NCBI GenBank assembly: GCA_030037185.1
Contig: JASHRR010000115.1
Span: forward strand, 1 to 20,723
Direction of reading: 5' to 3'
Length of the DNA: 20,723 nucleotides
Origin: Xanthobacteraceae bacterium
GTDB taxonomy: Bacteria > Pseudomonadota > Alphaproteobacteria > Rhizobiales > Xanthobacteraceae
This document shows, one piece after another, positions 6,352 to 14,798 of this stretch (the stretch's first letter is position 1; each line of letters begins with the position of its first letter). Made by a program: the position numbers and the translations under genes. The notes beneath the pieces are model-generated. The model had not been told where the DNA came from. It made no database searches and worked only from the letters and a program-made list of their open reading frames with translations.

Positions 6352-8244
6352 TCAGGGGCCAGTGACCGCTGGTCTCGGCAACTGCGGCGGAACGCAGTTG
6401 CGCGCTGGAGCAAGAGCCGGCCGCCGCGGACGCTCCAAGTTCTTGTGGAGGACGCTCTGCCGTTCCAGTGCGTTCGCCGCCGGGCAGATCAAGTTCCACA
6501 CGACACCCGACGGAACGTAATCAAGCCGGACCTCACCATTGACGGTCTGCTTGACCATCGAAGCAATAACCGTGCTGCCGAATCCGCGCCGCTCCGGTCG
6601 GGACACGCGCGGTCCATCGCACTCGGTCCAGCTCATCGCGAAGACATCGCCGTCCAGACGCCAGGACACGTCAACCCGGCCAGTGTCCACAGATAGCGCA
6701 CCGTATTTGCCGGCATTGGTCGCAAGTTCATGAAGCGCAAGGCCGACCGCTTGGGCAGCGGCTGCGTTCAGGCGTACGGGCGAGCCGTGCACCGTGACCC
6801 TCGATCCCACGAGATCGGCAAAATGGGCGAGCTGGGCACGCACCAGATCCTCGACATCAACGCCTTGCCACTCGTTCCGGACCAGCAGGTCTTGATTGGC
6901 CGCAAGTGCTTGGATCCGCTCAGTGAAGCGCTCGATAAAATCGCCAGTGTCGCGAGCCGCGGTCTGGCGGGCGATTGCCTGCACCAGACTGAGCATGTTC
7001 TTGGCACGATGGTTGATTTCGCACATAAGAAGTTGGACCTGCTGCTCGTGAGCTTTCTGATCGGTCACGTCCTGAGCAACGCAAACGAACAGGCGTCGTC
7101 CATCAGATTCGACTGCCAGGGGAGAGGAAATAAAGCTCCAGAGGCGTTCGCGGCCATCTTTCGTGTGGATCATCAGTTCGGCCGAACGCACTTCCGGCTC
7201 AGTTGAGATGATGATGACCTGGCGGATTCGTTCAAGCACTTCGCCCGAGCGCTCCCCGTACGCTCGCGTCGTCCAGTCCTCCACTCGGCGCAGCTCCTCT
7301 CTCAAATAGCCGCTCTGTTCAAGCCAGCTTTGGCTAATGACGAGGATATATTCCAGATCATCGAACAAGAGGATCGGCAACGGAGAGTAGAGGAGCGAGG
7401 ACCTGAAGCGCTCCTCGTTCTCGCGCAATTCCTTCTCGGCCTGTTTGCGCGCGGAAATATCCTCAATCACACTTACAAAATAGTCGATTGACCCGTCCGC
7501 CTTGCGTACGCAGCCGAAAGTCTTCCTGGACCAGATGATCGCCCCGTCCTTGCGCAGAAGGCGTTTCTCAATCTCGTAGCTGTCGATCTTTCCCTCGCGC
7601 ACAAGCTGGACCCGGGCAAGATCGGCCGCGAGATCGTCCGGATAGGTAACGTCGCGAAGCGACTTCGTCAGGAGTTCATCGGCCGCGTATCCGAGAATGC
7701 GACACAAGGCTCCGTTGACCCTGAGCCATATGCCGTCGGGAGCAATGTGGGCGATGCCAACCGCCGCATGGTCGAACGTGGCCCGGAACCGAGCCTCACT
7801 GTCGCGTGTCAACCCAAGTTGAACCTCGCGGTCGGCAAGACGCGCCTCCGCCTCCATGCATTGGACACGGGCCGAATTTGCCGCCGCCTTTTCGGTGAGT
7901 GCGCTATCAACCAGACGACAAAACGCCTCAACGCTCAGAACCGCGACGGCCGCGTAAATCTCGATTCCAAGCAGGTCGATCGAGCGGGTCAATTTTAGTG
8001 AGTAGGCAGGCTCATGGTAGAGCAGGGAGAGAATGCCGGTTTCTGCCACAGCAATAAAGCCAACTGTGCGCCCCAATGCGCTCGCCGACGCCACGACCGC
8101 GACAAAGTAAAGCAGGAACGGTTCGCCGGGGAATTCCGCCCCGACCGGCCACTGCAAAGCAGTTGCTGCCGCCACCGCGATTGTTGCAATTCCAATGCGA
8201 GCGGGCAGATTCCACGACCGAGCGAGCGTGATCCATCGGAGCAT
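6352..8244 (-). CDS. Membrane-bound PAS-PAS sensor histidine kinase, HWE family
   Basis: The start is ATG 8244, preceded by GAGGTG; an upstream TTG at 8304 is less likely. Order of parts over 630 residues: several membrane segments in a DUF4118-like region (about 15-110); a coiled-coil-like linker (115-148, rich in Ala and Glu); PAS/PAC 1 (about 149-265, ending VSVIEDISARKQAE); PAS/PAC 2 (about 275-400, ending VCVAQDVTDQKAHE); phosphoacceptor block EINHRAKNMLSLVQAIARQT with His412; and an ATPase domain with HELATNAGKYGALS (Asn510), W539-x-E541 and GFGSTVI. The HRAKN box and the W-x-E are marks of the HWE family, often linked to light or general-stress signalling in Hyphomicrobiales. A basic, Pro-rich tail of about 40 residues follows. 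No response regulator, NepR or EcfG gene is adjacent, so partner and signal are unknown. Confidence 0.93.
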   Translation of the reverse strand: MLRWITLARSWNLPARIGIATIAVAAATALQWPVGAEFPGEPFLLYFVAVVASASALGRTVGFIAVAETGILSLLYHEPAYSLKLTRSIDLLGIEIYAAVAVLSVEAFCRLVDSALTEKAAANSARVQCMEAEARLADREVQLGLTRDSEARFRATFDHAAVGIAHIAPDGIWLRVNGALCRILGYAADELLTKSLRDVTYPDDLAADLARVQLVREGKIDSYEIEKRLLRKDGAIIWSRKTFGCVRKADGSIDYFVSVIEDISARKQAEKELRENEERFRSSLLYSPLPILLFDDLEYILVISQSWLEQSGYLREELRRVEDWTTRAYGERSGEVLERIRQVIIISTEPEVRSAELMIHTKDGRERLWSFISSPLAVESDGRRLFVCVAQDVTDQKAHEQQVQLLMCEINHRAKNMLSLVQAIARQTAARDTGDFIERFTERIQALAANQDLLVRNEWQGVDVEDLVRAQLAHFADLVGSRVTVHGSPVRLNAAAAQAVGLALHELATNAGKYGALSVDTGRVDVSWRLDGDVFAMSWTECDGPRVSRPERRGFGSTVIASMVKQTVNGEVRLDYVPSGVVWNLICPAANALERQSVLHKNLERPRRPALAPARNCVPPQLPRPAVTGP

Positions 8245-9421
8245 AGGCACCTCATTTCGGACTGACGCTGATGCCCAATCTATGCCTGAAAGGGGGCACT
8301 TCAATTAGTGGTGATTTACCGCCAGCGAGATAATGCCGAAACACGCACCCGCCAGAGCGCGCGGGTAGAAGGTGATAACAAGCGCTCGTTTTGTGCGGAA
8401 CGGTGCGCCATTCGCGACCCTCATTCCGGTTTGGATCTGTGCGCTCCGCGACAGCCTCGCCTGGTCGTTCTGATCTGTGCGATCATCTCACCGCCCCAGG
8501 TGCACCTTGCGTATTTGACGAAGACCTGACCTCCTGCATGTCACCCTTGGGCCGCGTTGCTCGGCGAGGCACCCCGCCAAACCGACGGCGCGTCCGAGAG
8601 AGTGTGGGCAGCTGCAAGGCCAGAAAGAATTGGCCAAACAGGGATGCTTGCCAAGATGTCGCGCATGCCCCGCCAAGTGGTCTGCGGCAAGCCGGCAGAT
8701 CGCGACGAACAAAGAAACGAGTCTAGAGGCTCAGACGACGAGCGCCAGCCATCAACCGATTGGCTCGATGGCGATGCATAGACGACGATACTTGTTTGCA
8801 ACCGAGCTCCGGGTTCCGTCAGTTGCACGGGGCCACAACTCGTCGATCTTGTCGATGATTGCGTGTGACACCTCGAGGAAGTTCGCGCCAGCAAGCAAAT
8901 TGGGACCACTTGGGGCCCGGTCCAACGTGAAGCTTGGCAATGAATGCCGACAAGGTCAGCCGCATTCTCGCGCGGGGGATCCGAACCACATCGACCATTG
9001 GGAGGATATCACCGGTTAAGCGTCGCCCTACGTCCGCCAAACTGCCGCGGAACACGATAGGATTTTGAGAATTTAGTAGGTGTGCGTTCGGCCGCGAGAT
9101 ATTCCGGGTGTCAGGGAAAATCCGCAATTTTCGGCAAACCCCGCTGGAGATGCGGAATGGGAGTATCGACCCGCTGACTTGCAAAAATTAAGTCTTCGAA
9201 ATGCGGTCTAATTCCTAAAGCCCAACACCGTTGTCCGGGGCGCGGCGGCCGTGCACGGGGTTCGTTGGGCGTAAATCCCGGTCGGCTCGGCAGGCGGTCG
9301 TGGTTGCGTCTGATCACGATCGCTTCGCGATTGGCCCAGCCGTCCGGGGTCACGACAATTTGGCGGCGGCGCGAAGCCGGATGGAGCGGGAATAGGCAGC
9401 CGGGGGCATGGGTACGCCGCG
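8245..9421. other. Long gap between kinase and Nramp genes, no supported gene
   Basis: About 1.18 kb between divergently read genes. Many short frames cross it, none recognisable. The most coding-like piece is on the minus strand at about 8752-8955 (containing GPNLLAGANFLEVSHAIIDK). It lacks an obvious start and could be the tail of a decayed gene, with the neighbouring minus frame at 8819-9184 as its frameshifted upstream part. Near the Nramp gene are two A/T-rich inverted repeats (9116-9132, 9176-9194). No tRNA and no clear riboswitch were found. Confidence 0.45.
9116..9132. promoter_or_regulatory. A/T-rich inverted repeat upstream of mntH
   Basis: GAAAAT (9116-9121) and ATTTTC (9127-9132) are exact reverse complements around CCGCA. 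A second, weaker one, GACTT-N9-AAGTC, lies at 9176-9194 and contains TTGCAAAAATTAAG. Both are upstream of the metal-transporter gene, where Fur, Mur or MntR-type regulators bind in relatives. I cannot match either to a known box, so the role is a guess. Confidence 0.3.
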
Positions 9422-10717
9422 ATGACGGGGCACGGCTCGCTGACCGCTCGCAGTATCGCCGCTGCGCGGAACGTGTTGGCAGTCCGGCGCAGCGGACTCG
9501 CAGCCCATTTGGCCTTCGTCGGGCCGGCGGTGGTGGCTTCGATCGCCTACGTCGACCCGGGCAATTTCGCCACCAATATCCAGGCCGGAGCCAAGTACGG
9601 CTACGAGCTTCTGTGGATCGTGCTGGCGGCCAGTCTGATCGCGATGTTGTTCCAGGCTCTGTCGGCAAAGCTCGGCATAGTGACCGGGCGCAACCTTGCC
9701 GAAATTTGCCGCGATGAATTTCCTCCCGCAGTCGTGTGGACGATGTGGATCGTCAGTGAACTCGCTGCGATGGCGACCGATCTCGCCGAGTTCCTCGGCG
9801 GCGCTGTGGGGCTGGCACTCCTGTTTCAGCTGCCGCTCCTCGTCGGATTGACGGTCACGGCCTGCATCACTTACGGCATCCTGATGCTTGGACATTCCGG
9901 ATTCCGGCCGATTGAGCTTATCGTCGGGGGACTGATGGGTCTCATCGCTCTGTGCTATCTCGCCGAAATGTTCATTGTGCCGGTCAATTGGGGCGCCGCG
10001 GCGTTTCATGCTGTGGTGCCGCAGATCGACGACGCCGAGGCGCTGCTGCTCGCGGTCGGCATCATCGGCGCTACCGTGATGCCCCATGCAATCTATCTGC
10101 ACTCCGCTCTGACACAGGGGCGCACGCCGGTGTGCAGTGAAGGCGAGACGCGTCAGGTATTGCGCTTCTCCAATCAGGAGGTGATTGTCGCGCTGGCAAT
10201 TGCCGGCCTTGTCAACATGGCGATGCTGTTGGTGGCATCGACCGCGTTTTATGCGGGTCTCCATGAAGTTACCCAGATCGAAACGGCATATCATACATTG
10301 GAACCCCTGCTGGGCAGGGCGGCGGCCGGACTGTTCTTGTTGTCTCTCATGGCTTCCGGTGTCTCGAGCTCCGCCGTAGGTACGATGGCGGGCCAGACGA
10401 TCATGCAGGGATTTGTCGGCTTCCGTATTCCCATTATGGTGCGGCGCCTGGCCACCATGGCGCCGACTTTCGTGGTTGTGGCGCTCGGCGTCAACGCCAC
10501 CCGGGCCCTGGTAATCAGCCAAGTCGTGCTCTCGATCGCCCTGCCGCTTCCGATGGTCCCGCTCCTGATGTTTACCCGCCGCCCCGACATCATGGGTGCC
10601 TTCGCGAACCGGCGCATTACCAATGTGACCGCGCTGTTGGGAACCTCGGTCGTGCTGGCGCTCAACCTCTTGCTAGTCCTGGAGACCTTCGGCGTGTCGA
10701 TCCTCGGGCTGTCGTGA
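9422..10717 (+). CDS. mntH: Nramp-family proton-coupled Mn2+/Fe2+ transporter
   Basis: This inner-membrane importer would bring divalent metal, mainly manganese in this family, into the cytoplasm with protons. The 431-residue length and about 11 hydrophobic segments fit. Metal-site motifs are present: DPGN in TM1 (Asp45, Asn48) and A217-T-V-M220-P-H222 in TM6. The segment AMATDLAEFLGGAVGLALLF is the usual TM3 region. After MPH most relatives have Asn (MPHNLYLHS); here it is MPHAIYLHS, a small departure. ATG 9422 is the only good start, though its ribosome site is weak (a run of G about 12-16 nt upstream). It is monocistronic, with long gaps on both sides. A/T-rich inverted repeats upstream may mediate metal control. 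MntH is the best name, but specificity for Mn over Fe is not proven by sequence. Confidence 0.93.
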   Translation: MTGHGSLTARSIAAARNVLAVRRSGLAAHLAFVGPAVVASIAYVDPGNFATNIQAGAKYGYELLWIVLAASLIAMLFQALSAKLGIVTGRNLAEICRDEFPPAVVWTMWIVSELAAMATDLAEFLGGAVGLALLFQLPLLVGLTVTACITYGILMLGHSGFRPIELIVGGLMGLIALCYLAEMFIVPVNWGAAAFHAVVPQIDDAEALLLAVGIIGATVMPHAIYLHSALTQGRTPVCSEGETRQVLRFSNQEVIVALAIAGLVNMAMLLVASTAFYAGLHEVTQIETAYHTLEPLLGRAAAGLFLLSLMASGVSSSAVGTMAGQTIMQGFVGFRIPIMVRRLATMAPTFVVVALGVNATRALVISQVVLSIALPLPMVPLLMFTRRPDIMGAFANRRITNVTALLGTSVVLALNLLLVLETFGVSILGLS

Positions 10718-11794
10718 CGCCCTCTCAGACGCCGCGCGACGAAGAGATCTCGCCGCTGCCGTCAGCCTCGGTCGGCGACCTGCCGGGTCAGTTGCTTGCA
10801 GCTGTCAGCTTTCAATATCTGACGATATCAACGCGGTGAGCCATAGTTTTCAATACTACGTCGACGCATCGACGCCAAAGGGCGGCTAATCCCGAAACTT
10901 TAATGTATCGTGCGGACCAATCACCATCATCTGGTGCGTACGCGATTGCTGCGCGGAGACTGGGGGGGGGCCCCCAGTCAGAATAGGCGCCTTTCGCCGC
11001 GGCAGATTTTCCGTTTGGACGTAGCCTGGTGTTCCAAAGGAGCGCATCGAGAGCCGCCAGCGAGTGGCGGTCCGGCTCCAGGACCCCAATAACATAATAA
11101 GAGGCCAATCGTGTGCGGTTTGGCCGCGTCGTCTACGCGGAACAGCTCTCTGTCTGAGCGCCTTGTCTGTGCGGGTTGCTTGCACTGCGACAGGACGATG
11201 CGAGCTGACATATAGCGACGAGATACGAGATAGAGACGAGGCGATTTTTCGCTTGGATTGATTTTTCCGCAAACCGAACATCGGCCGCTGACACCTTACT
11301 AACCGCGAAGCCGGGCAGGAGGAGGCGCCCGCGAGGCTGTCGCTGCATGGATTTCCGAGCCGCATGTTGCGCGATCTCATTCGGCCGTCTGTCAGACCGG
11401 TTCCATGTTATGGCCCCAGGCTGCGGCCAGTCCGACGTGCCTTCCGGCAACGGATGTCTTCAACCTTCGCTAAAGATCGCCGAGGTGATCGAACGCTTGG
11501 GGAGATTGCCGGTCTTGACCGATATACAATCGCATATGCCTAGAGGCGAGTGGGCCGAGACCGACGAAGGTGGGCGGCATGGAGTGTGCCGGCGGGTGAA
11601 AGCCATCCGGGCGGCGAGTTTCCAATGGGGGCTAAGGTGGCGGCGCTGATGCGCCGGCCTCGGGCGCACCATCAATGCCAGCCGTGCGGAATATAAGCAT
11701 TGCGCTCGCTCGCCGCGCCCGTTGAATCACATCCGCTTCAGCGAACGGCGGTGCGTTTGCTGCTCGAAAGCCAACCGACACAAAGGGAACAGCA
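10718..11794. other. Long gap between Nramp and DUF427 genes, no supported gene
   Basis: About 1.08 kb with no recognisable protein. Short frames at 10812-11108 (-) and 11347-11649 (+) have no known motif and no convincing ribosome site. A very stable G-rich hairpin lies at 10958-10979 (listed separately). A second hairpin uses CCGCCA 11054-11059 and TGGCGG 11065-11070. The stretch directly before 11795 should hold the promoter of the DUF427 gene, but no consensus stands out. Confidence 0.45.
10958..10979. repeat. G9/C5 hairpin
   Basis: GACTGGGGG (10958-10966) pairs exactly with CCCCCAGTC (10971-10979) around a GGGG loop, and includes a run of nine G (10962-10970). There is no T-tract, so it is not a classical terminator. 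It could be a structural element or a slippage-prone site. Confidence 0.6.
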
Positions 11795-12745
11795 ATGGGG
11801 TTGTCCTGGCAGCAAGGGCCGCTTTCACCGGGCAGGGCCGGTCGATTCCTCGTTCCAGATCTAGTGGACAGACTGCTTTACGCCGAGCCGTTACGGCGTC
11901 GCATGCGGGTGCGCTTTGGCGGAGTCTTTATCGTCGATAGCGAGGACGTCGTCCTGCTGCACGAGCCCGGCCGCTACCCGGTCGCTTATTTCCCGCAGGA
12001 CAGCATCGCCGCCGGCGTGTTGCAGCCCCCCGGGTACACCACCCACCACCGCGACCTCGGCTTGACGTCCTGGTTCACGGTCCGTTCGGGCGAGCACACC
12101 AGGCAGCGTGCGGCGTGGCAGCACACCGCGCTGCCCGCCCACGCCAGCGAGCTGCAAGCAAGGGTGGCCTTCGCGTGGCCGGCCATGGACGCCTTCTACG
12201 AAGAAGACGAGCGGATCGTTGGCCACGCCGCCGATCCCTACCACCGCATCGACATCCGCCAGACCAGCCGCCACCTGTTGGTCCGCTGCGGCGACCGCGT
12301 CGTCGCCGACAGCGTCCGCCCGTTGGTTCTATACGAGTCCGGCTTTGCGCCCCGCTGGTATGTCCCGCGTGCCGACATCGAAGAATCGGCGCTCATTGCT
12401 GTGGAAGGCCAGACGTTTTGCCCGTATAAGGGCCTCGCCAGCTATTACGATATCTCCGACGCGCTCCGCGCCGCATGGTCGTATCAGAACGCCTGGACCG
12501 AGGTCGCGCGCATCGGCGGCCTGGTATCCTTCGAGCCGGACAAGGTCGCGGTGCACCTTGATGGCGTCCAACTCAGGCAGCAACCGGGCCAGAGCGTGAT
12601 CTCGCATGGCATCGACCGCGACCTCACCGCCGGGGCAATCGCCGGCACGTCTGCCGTGACGGCCATCGCCGGAAGCCGAGAACAGCGCCATCAGGCCGAC
12701 GTGCAGGATGATCGACACGACCAGAGCCGGGGTGGAGCCCATTGA
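11795..12745 (+). CDS. Tandem DUF427 domain protein
   Basis: ATG 11795 follows AGGGAA at good spacing. The 316-residue protein has two DUF427 units: about 30-120 (VRFGGVFIVDSEDVVLLHEP, YPVAYFPQDSI, TSWFTV) and about 160-250 (RHLLVRCGDRVVADSVRPLV, YVPRADIEESAL, TFCPYKGLASYYDI, WTEVARIGGLVSFEPDKVAV). DUF427 is a small beta-barrel-like domain of unknown biochemistry; many relatives have one copy of about 90-120 residues. No signal peptide or membrane segment is seen, so it is probably cytoplasmic. The last 35-40 residues, after SHGIDRDLTAG, are low-complexity and polar and do not look like the family, so the native stop may have been lost. The MOSC-reductase gene starts 77 bp later on the same strand, suggesting co-transcription. 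Confidence 0.88.
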   Translation: MGLSWQQGPLSPGRAGRFLVPDLVDRLLYAEPLRRRMRVRFGGVFIVDSEDVVLLHEPGRYPVAYFPQDSIAAGVLQPPGYTTHHRDLGLTSWFTVRSGEHTRQRAAWQHTALPAHASELQARVAFAWPAMDAFYEEDERIVGHAADPYHRIDIRQTSRHLLVRCGDRVVADSVRPLVLYESGFAPRWYVPRADIEESALIAVEGQTFCPYKGLASYYDISDALRAAWSYQNAWTEVARIGGLVSFEPDKVAVHLDGVQLRQQPGQSVISHGIDRDLTAGAIAGTSAVTAIAGSREQRHQADVQDDRHDQSRGGAH

Positions 12746-12822
12746 ATCCCGTGGAAGAGGGCCGGGCCCGGCTGCCCCGGCCGTTGGAAATGGGACAGCG
12801 GATCAGCGCGTAAGGAAGCCAG

Positions 12823-14577
12823 ATGCCATCGCTGCTCTCGGTGAATGTCGGCAAGCCACGGAATGTGGCCTGGCAAGGCAGGACAGTCTACACCGGTGTT
12901 TGGAAGGACCCGGTCAAGGGCCCCCGAATGGTTCGGCGGCTCAATATCGATGGCGACGGGCAAGGCGACTTGACCGGGCATGGTGGCGAGCAGCGGGCGG
13001 TCTTCGTCTACCAAATCGACTCCTATCGCTATTGGCAACGCCTGCTCGGTCGAGACGATTTCACTTACGGGCAGTTTGGGGAGAATTTCACGGTCGATGG
13101 CCTGTCTGACCAGGAGGTGTGCATTGGCGATCGCTACCGGATAGGACAAGCATTATTCGAGGTCACACAGCCGCGCGTAACTTGTTACCGGGTGGGCATC
13201 CGCATGAACGAGCCGCAGATGCCCGCGCTGCTGGTCGCACACGGCAGACCCGGTTTCTATTTCCGTGTTGTGGAGGACGGCGAGGTCGAGGCCGGCGACC
13301 AGATCGTACAGGTCGCAAGGGGCCCCGGGCACATGAGCGTGTTTGAGATCAGCGCCCTGCTGTATATGCCGGGTCACCCGCGCAACCAACTCGAGCGCGC
13401 GCTGCGCATCCCGGCGCTGAGCGAGGGATGGCGCGCCTCGTTCCAGGCGCTGCTTGCGCAGCAGGCCACGGCAACAGGAAACGCGGGGCTTACGGCAACC
13501 TCCGGCCCGCCTCCCGCGTGGTCGGGGTTTCGTCGGCTGCGGGTGTCAGGCAAGATTCGCGAAAGCACCAACGTGATTTCGCTGGTGCTCGAGTCTGTTG
13601 ATAGGCGGCCCCTGGCTGCAGCTCTGCCCGGTCAGTTTGTCGTGCTGCGGATAAGACCCGGGCCCGATGCACCTGCGCTGATGCGCAGCTACTCGTTGTC
13701 GGATAAACCGAGTACCGAGCGGTATCGGATCAGCATTAAGCGCGAACCGCAAGGCGCCGCCGGCACTTATATCGATGACAAGCTGCAAGCTGGCGATCTG
13801 GTGGACGTGAGCGCAGCGCGGGGAAACTTCACGCTTCGGCCGGGCGACACGCCCATCGTGTTCCTCAGTGCCGGCATCGGCGTGACCCCCGTGCTGGCAA
13901 TGCTCCATGCCCTCGCGGCCGACGCGTCGCTGAGGGAAGTCTGGTGGTTATACGGAGCCCGCGACGGCCGTGAACATCCCTTCGCCGAGGAGATGCGCGC
14001 CCTCGTCATAGCCCTGGCGCATGCCCACAGCCACATTTGCTACAGTTCCCCTGGCCTCGAGGATCGGACAGGCCCGGATTTCGACACGCGAGGACGCTTG
14101 GATGTGCGCCTGCTCCAGGAACTCAAGGTCCCGCGCGATGCCGACTTCTACCTGTGCGGACCAGCGGCCTTTATGAGCGATCTGACTGCGGGCCTCGCGG
14201 GCTGGGGCGTTACTGCGGGCCGTATCCACACCGAGATTTTCGGCTCGGCCCCACCGACCACGCCTGGCATTACCGTCTCGCCTCGCCCGCAGCCGCACGC
14301 CCCGGCTGGCCCGCCCGGTACCGGACCGCTGGTCTCGTTCGCCCGAAGCGGCTTGAATGTCCGCTGGGGATCAGAATTTAAGAGCCTCCTCGAGCTTGCT
14401 GAAGCCTGTGACCTCCCCGCGCGCTGGTCGTGCCGTACTGGTGTCTGCCATACCTGTGAGACCGCCCTCGTGGAGGGGACAGTCAGCTACCAACCGGCCC
14501 CGATCGATGCCCCGGCGGACGGAAATGTGCTGACCTGCTGCTCGCAGCCCGACGGCGACGTTGTCGTCGATCTCTGA
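12823..14577 (+). CDS. MOSC domain - flavin/NAD(P)H reductase - [2Fe-2S] ferredoxin fusion
   Basis: ATG 12823 follows AAGGA. The 584-residue protein joins three modules. Residues 1-165 form a YiiM-like MOSC domain with GHGGEQRAVFVYQID, FGENFTVDG and the likely Mo-ligand Cys121 in QPRVTCYRVG. A helical segment follows (170-215, HMSVFEISALLYMPGH). Residues 235-475 form a ferredoxin-NADP reductase-like unit: RSYS (288-291) for FAD, GIGVTP (351-356) for NAD(P)H, and CGP (445-447). Residues 500-584 form a plant-type ferredoxin with Cys537, Cys542, Cys545 and Cys572 or 573. Electrons should pass NAD(P)H to flavin to [2Fe-2S] to the MOSC molybdenum site, like YcbX or mARC with its reductases in one chain. 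A role in reducing N-hydroxylated or S/N-oxide compounds is plausible, not shown. No signal peptide. It probably shares a transcript with the DUF427 gene. Confidence 0.92.
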   Translation: MPSLLSVNVGKPRNVAWQGRTVYTGVWKDPVKGPRMVRRLNIDGDGQGDLTGHGGEQRAVFVYQIDSYRYWQRLLGRDDFTYGQFGENFTVDGLSDQEVCIGDRYRIGQALFEVTQPRVTCYRVGIRMNEPQMPALLVAHGRPGFYFRVVEDGEVEAGDQIVQVARGPGHMSVFEISALLYMPGHPRNQLERALRIPALSEGWRASFQALLAQQATATGNAGLTATSGPPPAWSGFRRLRVSGKIRESTNVISLVLESVDRRPLAAALPGQFVVLRIRPGPDAPALMRSYSLSDKPSTERYRISIKREPQGAAGTYIDDKLQAGDLVDVSAARGNFTLRPGDTPIVFLSAGIGVTPVLAMLHALAADASLREVWWLYGARDGREHPFAEEMRALVIALAHAHSHICYSSPGLEDRTGPDFDTRGRLDVRLLQELKVPRDADFYLCGPAAFMSDLTAGLAGWGVTAGRIHTEIFGSAPPTTPGITVSPRPQPHAPAGPPGTGPLVSFARSGLNVRWGSEFKSLLELAEACDLPARWSCRTGVCHTCETALVEGTVSYQPAPIDAPADGNVLTCCSQPDGDVVVDL

Positions 14578-14798
14578 CGATTGTCGTGGGTGTTTGCCTG
14601 CAATTCACCGGCGAAGCCGGATGCCTCCGAAGAGCCAAATCGACAGCAGCGGCCCGTTGGATGGGCTATCCGCGCTCAACGCAGAACTTCCGGCCTTGAT
14701 GTTTGCCGCCATTCCGGCCATTCGGACATTGGCCGTCATGCCCGTTTGTCTGAGAACTTCGGGCGAAGCGATCGACGGCCCGTTTTTGGAGTTGCCGC

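Noticed and set aside
8960..9010. tRNA T-arm-like GGTTCGGATCC on the minus strand
   Set aside because: No matching T-stem, anticodon arm or acceptor stem around it.
9133..9421. yybP-ykoY (Mn2+) riboswitch before mntH
   Set aside because: GGGAGTAT near 9160 was suggestive, but I could not build the expected paired helices and conserved internal loop.
9350..10522. 390-residue open frame on the minus strand
   Set aside because: Antisense to mntH; rich in His, Arg, Asp and Gln, as expected for a shadow of a membrane protein gene.
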